Of a stretch of 64,000 bases of DNA, positions 8,224 to 17,700 are shown in pieces. Location of the stretch: the NCBI RefSeq assembly GCF_035943795.1, contig NZ_DASZBY010000093.1, positions 62,001-126,000 on the forward strand, read 5' to 3'. Below the pieces are notes generated by a model. It saw nothing but the letters and a program-made list of their open reading frames with translations. It did not search any database and had not been told where the DNA came from. The position numbers were made by a program, and so were the translations under genes. Each line of letters opens with the position of its first letter. Positions within the stretch are counted from its first letter, which is position 1. The DNA comes from Aliidongia sp035943795 (GTDB lineage: Bacteria > Pseudomonadota > Alphaproteobacteria > ATCC43930 > CGMCC-115725).

Positions 8224-11200
8224 GAACCGGCGCCACCCTCGCCCACGACCACGAAGGGTGCCCACATCATCGGATGGGCATAAAGCGGATCGCCCGTCTC
8301 CATCAGCTTGACCATGGAGCGTTCGACCGCCTCGGCCTTGCCGAGGGTCGGATCGTCGACGACCGACTGGACGGCAGCCGTCGTCAGGAACACCGAGGCG
8401 CCGGAATTCACCGGCCAGTGCGACACCAGGATCGAGCGCGATCCGGCATAGAAGAAGGCGCGGGCGAGGCCGGAGAGGCTCTCGGTCGTCGTCTCGCCCC
8501 CGGCCGCTGCCGTGTTGCAGGCCGACAGCACGACCCAATCCGCATCGAAATGCAGTTGCGCGATCTCCGATGCCCGCAGCAGGCCGTCGTCCGGATTGGC
8601 CCCCTGGTTTGGAGTCAGCACCAGGGCGGGCTCGGTCAGGCCCTTCAACTCGCCGGCCATCAGGCCGTGCGTCGCGAAGGCGACGACGCGAAAATCGGCG
8701 AGGTCGAGATCATGCAGGTGTGGCCGGGTCGCCTGGTCGGACAGGATCACGTCGCCGACCGGCGCCTTCAGGGTCCGGGCGATTTCCCGCAGTTCATCCG
8801 CCGTCTCGGGCAACGGGTTCAACTGATTGACCAGGTTGACGTCAATGCTCTCGCCCTGCATCGCGACGGGTGTGCGGTTGCGCAGGCGCGGACCACCCAG
8901 TCGCGGCGCGCCGAAGCCCAGAAACGGTTCCTTCGCCGCGGTCGGTTTCGCGAAGGCCCTGAGGGCGCGCAGCGAATTGACCGAGGGCAGCACCGCGAAG
9001 GCATAGTGTCGGGCCAGCCAGTCGACCCGGCGATAGTCGATCGGCTGCTCCAGATCCGCCGGCGGCTTCGTCCCGACCAGCACGTTCAGCGGCAGGGCCT
9101 GCAACGGTCCATCGACCACGACCAGCAGGTGCGTGGCCCCATGGAGTGCTGGCACGAGCGGCGCGAAGATCTTCTTTTGCAGCTCGAATGCCAGCTTCGC
9201 GTCGTAGACCGGCAGGCGGTCGCGCGCATCCGCCGCGATCGAGGACGGATCCAGCCCGCGGCGCAGCAGGCGGACGACCTGGTCGAGTTGCCCCCAGCCG
9301 ACCGGCAGGCGGATCATCTCGGCACCATCCTGTCGGATGACCCAAGCGTAGGTCGCGAGCGGTGCCACCAGGTAGGAGACCATCACTTCGTCGCGCTTCA
9401 ACAGTTTCTGCAGCGCGGCCAAGCCCTCGGGCTCCTGGCTGGTTGCCTCGGCATAGGCCGGAAACCGCTCGTGCAGCAGCACGTCGAGATTGCGGACCTG
9501 GCCCGACAGCGCCGTGCGCTCTGCCTGCAACTGGTCCTCCGCCGCCAAGTCCCGGCCGGCCGCCGGGGTGGCGGCAGCCTTGATCAAAGTCGCGTCGACC
9601 CGGCGCCATTGCTCCTGGGCATCCTGCTGCTGGCGCACGATATCGCTCAGCGCCCCCGTTCCGGCTGCGAAACGAGCAGCCATCTTGGCCACGACCGACC
9701 CGACCGAGACGCCCTGGGCCAGCTGCGCCACCTCGAATGCTTCGGCGGTCTGGCTGGGGCCGTCGCCGGTCGCGGCCAGCAATTCGACATGGTGGACGAA
9801 GGCATAGCGGGCGTCGCGCCGTTCGCCGTCGGCCGCGCGCGTATCGGCCTCCTCGCCCCGCGAGGCCCGTCCCCGGAAGATCGCAGTCGCACGCCGCATG
9901 GACTCGAGCCCGTCGGCCGGCCTGTCCTCCAGCGTCTGCAGGTCGGCCAGCGTGTTGTAGGCGTTGGCGACGTCCGGATGCAGGTCGCCGAACGCGGCGG
10001 TGCGGATCTCGATCGCCCGGCGCAGCAACGGCTCGGCATCGGCCAGCCGCTTCTGATCGCGCCGCACCAGCGCCAGATTGAGCAGGCTGGTGGCGACGGC
10101 CGGATGGGTCGGTCCGAAGGCGACCTCCCGGATCTTCAGCGCCGCTTCCTGATCGGCCGCCGCCTCGTCGATGCGGCCCTGCTCGCGATAGAGCTCCGCG
10201 AGGTTGCCGAGCGTATTGGCGATCTCCGGATGCCCGGCCGGATAGGCCTGCTGCAGAATGCCGAGCGCGCGCAGATAGAAGCTTTCCGCCTGCTTGGGTT
10301 GCCGGTTGTCGCGATAGAGCTTGGCCAGATTGTTGAGCGTCGCCGCAAGGTCCGGATGCGCCGGTCCCAGCGCCTTTTCCTGGATGGTCAGCGCCCGGGC
10401 ATAGACCCCGATACCATCGTCGGACCGGTCCTCGGCGACCAGGACGTCGCCGAGGTTGGTCAAGGTGGCCGCGATGTCGGGATGATCCGACGGCAGCGCC
10501 TTCTCGCGGATCGCGAGCGCGCGCCGCAACTCGTTCTCAGCCAGCGACAGGCGGTCCTGCTGGCGATGCAGCAGGGCCAGGTTGGCGAGACTGGTCGCGA
10601 CCTCCGGATGATCGGGGCCGAGCGCCCTCGCCCGGATCTGCACGGACCGGACGTAGTAGGCTTCCGCCTCGGTCAGACGGTTCTCCGTGCGTAACAGGTC
10701 GGCGAGGTTGTTGCAGGCGCTGCCGACTTCCGGGCTGTCGGGGCCGAGCGCGCTCTCGCGGATCGCGATCACCTGGCGGAACAGCTTCTCGGCGGGCGCG
10801 AGGCGGTTCGAGCGCTGGTAGAGTACCGCCAGATTATTGGCCGACGTCGCCACGTCCGGATGGCCGGGACCGAGCGCGGCCACGCGAATTTCGAGCGCTC
10901 GCGCGGTCGCGGCCTCGGCATCCCTCGGTCGCCCCATGGCGCGATAGAGGATGCCGGCGGCATTGAGCGCATCGGCGAGGTCCGGGTGCAGGGGTCCTCG
11001 CGCGGACTCGATCGTTCCGACGGATGCCGTCAGCAATCGCTCCGCCTCGGCGAACCGGCCGAGCGCCCGGTCGATCAGGGCCAGGGTGATGACGGTGTGG
11101 GCATGGATCGGCCCCGCCTTGCCATCGACCCTTTCGGCGAGATCGGCAGCATTCTGGGCAAGTTGCAGGGCGTCTGTGAGTTTGCCGCCATTGCCGACCG

Positions 11201-11774
11201 CATCGGCAAGAGCGTTCGTCAAGGCGGCGAGCGCGATGGGGTCGACCGGGTTTTCCGCCTGGCGCAAGGCCAGGGCCGCGCGCAGTTGCGTTTCCGCCGG
11301 GCCATAGCTGCCCAGCGCCAGCCCCATCATGCCATCGGCTTCGAGCGCCAGGGCGCGGGCGTCATCGGTAGCGGCCCCGGCCGGCAGATCTTCCGCCAGG
11401 GCCGCCTTGGCCGCAGTACGGGCCTCGCCATACCGACCGGCCCGGCGCAGCAACAAGGCTTGGCGCGCGAGGCTTCGAACCCGGACCGCCGGCGGTCCGA
11501 CCCGCGTCACGACGACGACCTGGGTCTCGACCGTCGTGGCATCGGCGAACCGGCCGAGCCGTTCCAGGCGGCTGGCAACCCGTTCGAGACCGGAACCATC
11601 ACCCCTGGTCGCCGCAGCGCAGAGCGGCCCGTCGTCGTCGGCGGGTCTGGCGCAGACCGGCGCCATCGCATCCTGCCAGGGTTCGGCGGCACCGGCCGGC
11701 CCGGTCAGGCCGAGCCGGAGCGCCGCCAGCAAGCTCCAGAAAACAATGCGGACCTGCGGGTCCGCCAGGATCAA
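8220..11774 (-). CDS. Secreted TPR-CHAT caspase-like protein
   Basis: An 1184-residue protein with an N-terminal signal peptide (hydrophobic to about GPAGAAEP), a long array of about ten TPR/Kinesin-light-chain-type repeats (about 180-620, repeatedly ALGPxHPDVAxxxNNLAxLY), a helical linker and a C-terminal CHAT domain (about 850-1170). The caspase-like catalytic pair is intact: His1036 in FATHGL and Cys1086 in LSACNTA. CHAT domains are clan CD peptidases, so a regulated protease is expected; export to the periplasm or beyond is inferred from the signal peptide. The start is a TTG whose first bases overlap the TGA of tpsA, indicating translational coupling; a GGAAG element lies about 9 bases upstream, inside tpsA. 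TpsA is therefore a plausible substrate or partner. This is the last gene of the tpsB-tpsA-CHAT operon. Confidence 0.88.
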   Translation of the reverse strand: MILADPQVRIVFWSLLAALRLGLTGPAGAAEPWQDAMAPVCARPADDDGPLCAAATRGDGSGLERVASRLERLGRFADATTVETQVVVVTRVGPPAVRVRSLARQALLLRRAGRYGEARTAAKAALAEDLPAGAATDDARALALEADGMMGLALGSYGPAETQLRAALALRQAENPVDPIALAALTNALADAVGNGGKLTDALQLAQNAADLAERVDGKAGPIHAHTVITLALIDRALGRFAEAERLLTASVGTIESARGPLHPDLADALNAAGILYRAMGRPRDAEAATARALEIRVAALGPGHPDVATSANNLAVLYQRSNRLAPAEKLFRQVIAIRESALGPDSPEVGSACNNLADLLRTENRLTEAEAYYVRSVQIRARALGPDHPEVATSLANLALLHRQQDRLSLAENELRRALAIREKALPSDHPDIAATLTNLGDVLVAEDRSDDGIGVYARALTIQEKALGPAHPDLAATLNNLAKLYRDNRQPKQAESFYLRALGILQQAYPAGHPEIANTLGNLAELYREQGRIDEAAADQEAALKIREVAFGPTHPAVATSLLNLALVRRDQKRLADAEPLLRRAIEIRTAAFGDLHPDVANAYNTLADLQTLEDRPADGLESMRRATAIFRGRASRGEEADTRAADGERRDARYAFVHHVELLAATGDGPSQTAEAFEVAQLAQGVSVGSVVAKMAARFAAGTGALSDIVRQQQDAQEQWRRVDATLIKAAATPAAGRDLAAEDQLQAERTALSGQVRNLDVLLHERFPAYAEATSQEPEGLAALQKLLKRDEVMVSYLVAPLATYAWVIRQDGAEMIRLPVGWGQLDQVVRLLRRGLDPSSIAADARDRLPVYDAKLAFELQKKIFAPLVPALHGATHLLVVVDGPLQALPLNVLVGTKPPADLEQPIDYRRVDWLARHYAFAVLPSVNSLRALRAFAKPTAAKEPFLGFGAPRLGGPRLRNRTPVAMQGESIDVNLVNQLNPLPETADELREIARTLKAPVGDVILSDQATRPHLHDLDLADFRVVAFATHGLMAGELKGLTEPALVLTPNQGANPDDGLLRASEIAQLHFDADWVVLSACNTAAAGGETTTESLSGLARAFFYAGSRSILVSHWPVNSGASVFLTTAAVQSVVDDPTLGKAEAVERSMVKLMETGDPLYAHPMMWAPFVVVGEGGAGS

Positions 11775-14700
11775 TGCACCGTCTTCCCGGAAATCAGGTT
11801 GTCGATGTACTGGTTGGCGAAATCATAGACCGGGTCGTTGCTCTTTTTCTTCTTCTTGTCCTTGTCGTCGTCGGACGGGCCGGTCAGATTTCCGATGTCG
11901 ACATTCTGGTCGTTGCTGGCGAGCTGGCTGGTCGAACCATTCACGACCTGGGTGATGTCCGCCGGGAAACTGCGGAATGGCGAGCCGTAAGTGACCTCGA
12001 TCGCCGTCACGTTCACGTCAATGAACGGAGCCGTCAGTGCGACGTCGCCGCCCACGACGTTGCCGATGATGAATTGGGACGCGGTGATGTCGACGGAACC
12101 GTTCTGCAAGGCCGTGACGTTGCCGTCGACGCTGCGGGCGACGATGGCGATCGGCGCGCCGGTCGAGGTGTAGTTGCCGGTCACCGCCGCGGTGCCCGAG
12201 ATGGTGATGCCGCCCGCGGTCACGTTCTCGGCCACCGTCTGGGTCGCGGCGATCTGAGCCAGGCCGGCGGACGTCACGGTGCCGCTGACGTTCGCGCCGC
12301 TGAGGCTGGCGCCACCGGCGCTGACGTTGACCGCGGCCGAGATGTCGTTGGCGGCGATATTGGCCGAACGCGTCGCCTGGACCGAGCCGGAGAAGCTGTC
12401 ACCGGAGATGTTGGCCGTGTCGGCCGTGACCGTGGCGTTCACCGCACCGGTCGCCGTCACGCTGACCGAACTGCCCTGGATCGTGCCGCTGACCGTGCCG
12501 GCGTTGATCGTGGCGCTCGACGTGGTGATGATGCGGCCTTCGACCGAGGTTGCCTGGATCGCCACGATATCGTCGGACTCGAGCGAATGGTCGCCGAAAT
12601 TGATCGTGCCGCCGATGTTGGTCGCGGTGAACCGGCTGACCAGCAGCGAACTGTTGTTCTGCACCGTTGCGTTGTTGGCTCCGGTGATCGACAGCGACGG
12701 CACGCGCGCGCCCGTCGTGCCGACCGAGCCGTTGAAGAAGATGTTCGCGTTGGACGAGACCAGCGCCAATCCGAACGCGCCATTGACCGTGCCGCCCAGC
12801 GTTATGTCGCCGGTGCCGCCATTGATCGTCGTGTTGCCGGCCATCACGATCGGTCCGCTGCTGCTGAACCCGTTGGCCGTGTAGGTGCCGCCCAGCGTCA
12901 TACCGCCGGTATAGGCCTGCGAACCCGTGGTCGTGACCGAGCCGAGGCTGATCGAGCCGGCATTGATCGCGAGATTGGACAGTGCTGTCCTGGAGCCGAT
13001 CGTCGTGAAGGCGACGCTGCCGGTGCCCGCGTTCAGGGTCAGGCCGAATGCGCCATCGATCGTCCCGATCGACAACGCGCTGTTGTTGGTCGAGGTATCG
13101 ATCACCGTCGTGCCGGTCAGGGTCAGAGAATCCGAGCTGAAGTTGCCGCCGCTGGTCAGCCGATAGGCCCCCGACAGCGAGACCTGGCCCGACGACGACG
13201 AGAACAGGCTGCCCAGGTCGAGCAGCACGCTGTTGGTGATCGGCGTCGTGTAGCTGGTCGTCGAAATGGAGCCGCTGACGCTCAGGCTTCCCGTTGCCCG
13301 CAGATCGACGACGGCGGTCGTCGCGACGGCGCCGCTGACGGAAACCGCGCCGTTGTTGCCGCTGAGCACCAGCGAGTTCAACGCATTGCCGGTCGAGCTG
13401 CCGATGTTGCCCGTCACCGTCGTCGTGCCGTTCGTGGCGCCGATTTCCAGGCTTTCCACCCCGGGGTCCGCCGCGACGATCGAGCCCAGGATGGTGATCG
13501 TGCCGCCATGGCCGGCCGTCCCGCTCGCCGTGATCAGAACGTCGGGACCGGCCTGATAGGTCGAGCCGGGCGTCGGAACCGTGCCGCCGGCGCCGTTCAC
13601 CAGTTCGATCGCGCCGCGCAGTGCCGCCCCGGCCGCGCTGCCCTCGATGGTCACCGTTCCGCCGGCGCCACCGATCGTACCGACGGCGACGTCTGTGCCG
13701 ATCGCATCGGCCACCCCCGTATTGCCGCCACGGGCCGTCAGTGTTCCATAGGAGAAGGCCGTGGACGAGCCGCTGAAATCGCTGGAATTGCCGGTGAGGA
13801 TGACCTCGTTGGTCGCGTTGCCGGTCGCGATCAGGGTGACGGAGCCGCCCGCCGCACCGCCCGGTCCGGTCTCGGTATCGCCGCCGCGAGCCCGGGCGCG
13901 CGCCAGGGCGATCGTATTGGCGTCGATCGTGATCGCGCCGCCATTGCCGCCGGTGCCGCCGATCGCGGCGCCCCCGTCGACCGACACGTAGTTCGTGGTG
14001 AAGGCACCGGTCGCATTCACGGTGATGGTGCCGCCATTGCCGCCGGCGCCGCCGGATGCGAGGGTCGACCAGCCGCCGACTGCCGAAATGCCATCATCGT
14101 TGACCCCGCCCAGGATCGCCACGGCACCATTCGTCGCGGTCAGGATGATGGTGCCGCCGTTGCCGCCGCTCGCGGTCACGGAACTGCCCGTCTCCGTCTC
14201 GCCGCCACGCGCGGAGACGTTCGTGAGGCTGAGGCTGGATCCGGTGATGGTGATGGTACCGCCATTGCCGGAGACGCCACCGGTCGTGACGTCCGCGCCG
14301 CGGGCGTAGACGCCGAGGTCGTCCGCGGGATTGGCGCTGTTCAGGGTGCCGATCGAAACGGCGCCCGCCGCATTGATGAAGATCGCACCGGTCGTCGTCG
14401 TGCCGGTCTGATTGTTCCCGGGGTTGACCGCGATGCCGCCCGGCATGGTGAAGGTGCCGGTGATCGGGCTACCGACGCTGCCGACCGTGAGCGAGCGTGC
14501 CCGGAATTCGTTGGTGCCGCTCTGGAGCGATGCATTGACCACCGCAGGGCCGGTCACGTTCCGCGCATTGCTGATCGTGACGTTGCCCAGGGCCGCGGTC
14601 GTACCGACCAGGCCGGCGAAGCTGACGTCGCCGCCGCCGGCATTGAGCGTGAAGGCCCCGGACCGCGAAACCGCGTTGTCGAGCGTACCGTTGAAGCTGA

Positions 14701-17700
14701 TGCCACCGCCGGTCGTGGTGATCCCCAGGGAATTCTGCAGCGTGACGGGACCGGTGGCCGAGAAGCTGCTGACCGCGGTGGTACCGCCGATCGAGCCGGA
14801 CAATTGGACACCGCCGACGGCCGAAAGGGCGAGCGACTGGCCGCCGGCGCTGGTGCCGTCGACCGTGCCGCCCAAATTGATCGCCCCGGCCGTAGCGGTG
14901 AAGCTGCCATTGCTGGCGAGCGTCACGGGGCCGGAATAGCTCTGCGTGCCCGCCGTCGTGACCGGACCGTTGAGCGTGGTGCCGCCCGCGGCGCTGAGGC
15001 TGAAGCCGGCACCGCCGGTGCCGTCGGTGATCGGTCCGCCGTAGCTCTGCGTGCCGGTCGTGATCAGCGCCGCACTGAGCGTGATGCCGTGTGCGGCCGT
15101 GACGTTGAGGTTGGTCAGCGCGGTCGTGGCGCCGACGCTTCCCGTCAGCCCGATCGTGCCGGTCGAATCGACCAAGGTCAGGGCATGGGCGCCGTTGACC
15201 GCGCCGAAGATGCTGATGTTGCCCGACACGGCCGTGATGGTCGTGTCGCCGGTCAGCAGCAGCGGACCCAGGTCGACGAAACCATTCACGTTGATGATGC
15301 CGGTAAGCGTCAGGCCGGCACCGACGTCGAAGGTCTGCGTGCCGGTCGCGTTGATCAGCGAAGAGCCGGTGCCGACGATGCTGCCGGCGGTCAGCGAGAA
15401 ATTGTTGAGCGCCGTGGTACCGCCGATCGACCCGTCGAATTCGGCGACGCCGGTGACCGAGATGGTCAGAGACTGGGCGCTGGCCGTGGTGCCGTCGATC
15501 GTGCCGGTGAATTGGACGGCGCTGCCGTTGATCGTGGTGTCGCCGGCGAGCGTGACCGGACCCGCATAGGTCTGTGCGCCCGTGGTCGTGATCGTGCTGA
15601 CCAGCGAGATGCCGCCGGGTGCCGTCACGCTGAAGGCGCCGGCCCCGTCGACCGTGCTCTCGAACGTGATGATGCCGCTGTCGGCGGTGAAGTTGCCGTC
15701 CGTGCTCAGCGAGACCGGCCCGGCATAGTCCTGGGCGCCTGTAGTGTGCACGGACGACGGCAGGGCGATGCTGCCGCTGGTCACGGCGAGGCTGGTCAGG
15801 GCGGTGGTCGAGCCGATGGCCCCGCTGAGGGCGACCGGCCCGCTGGTATCGAGCAGCGTCAGCGCCTGCGCGCCGTCGATCGTCCCGCTGATGGTGATGC
15901 CGCCCGTGCCGCCGGTGATCTGGGTGGTGCCGGTCAGCGTGAGCGGCCCGGTATCGGAAAAGCCGTTGGAGTTGATGTTGCCGCTGACATTGAGGGCGGC
16001 GGTGACGTTGTAGGTCTGGGTGCCGTCGGCCGAGACCGTCGGGATGCCGCCGCCGGTGACGCTGGCGGCGGTCAGCGAGAAATCGTTGAGGGCGATGTTG
16101 GAGCCGACGAACGCGGTGAATTCGACGGCCCCGGTCGCGGCGATGGTCAGCGACTGGCGACCCGAACTGTCGCCGTCGACGAAGCCTGCCAGCAGGATCG
16201 ACGTACCGGTGAGCGTGGTATCGCCGGCGAGCCTCATATTGCCGGTATAGTTCTGCGCGTCCGCCGTCACCGCCGACGGCAGCACGATGCTGTTGCTGGT
16301 GACGGTGAGGTTAGTGAGAGGTGCCAAGCCGCCGACGGCGCCACCGAACGTCACGCCGGCGACGCCCGATACCTGCGCCTCGAAATTGCCGTCGAGCGTG
16401 CCGCCGAAGCTGATGCCGGCGGTGCCGGCATTGAAGACCGAGTCGGCGACCAAGGTCGCCGGGCCGGTGTAAATCTGGTTGCCCACCGTCGTCACCTGGG
16501 TCGGCAGGGTGATGCTGCCGCCGGTCACGGTCAGGGTGGACAAGGCCGTGTTGGCGCCGATCGGACCGTTCAGCACGATCGCATCGCCGGCGTCGCTTAG
16601 GGTCAGCGCATGATTCGTGCTGGCGGTCGAGTCGATGGCGCCGAGGGTGATACCCCCGGTGGCGGTCAGCGTCGCATCATTGACCAGGACGGCGACGTTG
16701 GAATAGCTCTGCGACCCGCCGGTCGTCACCGACCCGCCGAAAAAGACCGGGCTCAAGACGCTCAATGAGCCAGCGCCGTTGACGGTGCTGCCGAAGTCGA
16801 CGCTTTGGGTGGTGCCGGCGTCGAACGTCACGTTGCCGCTCAGGGTCACCGGCCCGATATAGGCCTGGGAGCCGGTCGAGTTGACCGAGGTCAGCACGAT
16901 GCTGCTCGCCGTCACGGTGAAGGTGTCCACCTTCGTGGTCGCCGTCAGCCCGCCCACGACATTCTCGAACGTCGCGACGCCATTGACCGCGGAGACCGTC
17001 ACCGGGGAGTTGCCCTGCAGCGTGTCGAAGAACGTTATGCCGCCATTGTCCGACGTGATCGTCGTCGCCGCGCTGACGGTCGTCGGACTGCGGTAGTTCT
17101 GGTCGGATGCGGTGTGGACCGTGTCCGGCAGCGCGATGCTGACCGCGCTGAAGTCGATCTGGTTCAGAGCCGTGCCGCCGCCGATGGCACCCGCGAAGGT
17201 GATGACCCCGGTCGGTGCGGAAAGCGTCAGGGATTGCCCGCCCGCGCTGGCGGCGTCGACCGTGCTGCCGAACTGGATGGCGCCGGTCGAGGTGATGGAC
17301 GTGTCGCCGGTCAGGGTCACCGGCCCCTGGATGCTCAGGCCGTTGAGCAGCGAAAGCGTTCCGCTGACGTTGGTCGGGTTGCCGTTCGTCAGACCGATCT
17401 GCACCTGGTTGATCGTCCCGGCGGTGCCGGTGCCGTTCAGCGCGTCGAGCATCGATTGCGGAACGGAGAAGGCTTCGGTATCGGTCCCGACGCCGATGGT
17501 GATGGCCGTGACGCCGCCGGGCAGCGTTCCGCCCAGGATCGCTTGCGACCCGCTGTAGGCGCCGCCGGTGAAATCGTTGTAGCCGGGGTTGCTGGCGGAG
17601 ATGAGGCCCAGCGTCGACGACGGCGAAATGATCAACAAGCCCGGCGTCGAGATGTTCGCGGGCGAATCGGCGATGGTCAGCGTATCGGCGAGGAGCGCGA

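Noticed and set aside
8184..10694. 836-codon plus-strand open frame across the CHAT gene
   Set aside because: The translation is a low-complexity antisense product; the opposite strand has clear TPR and CHAT motifs.
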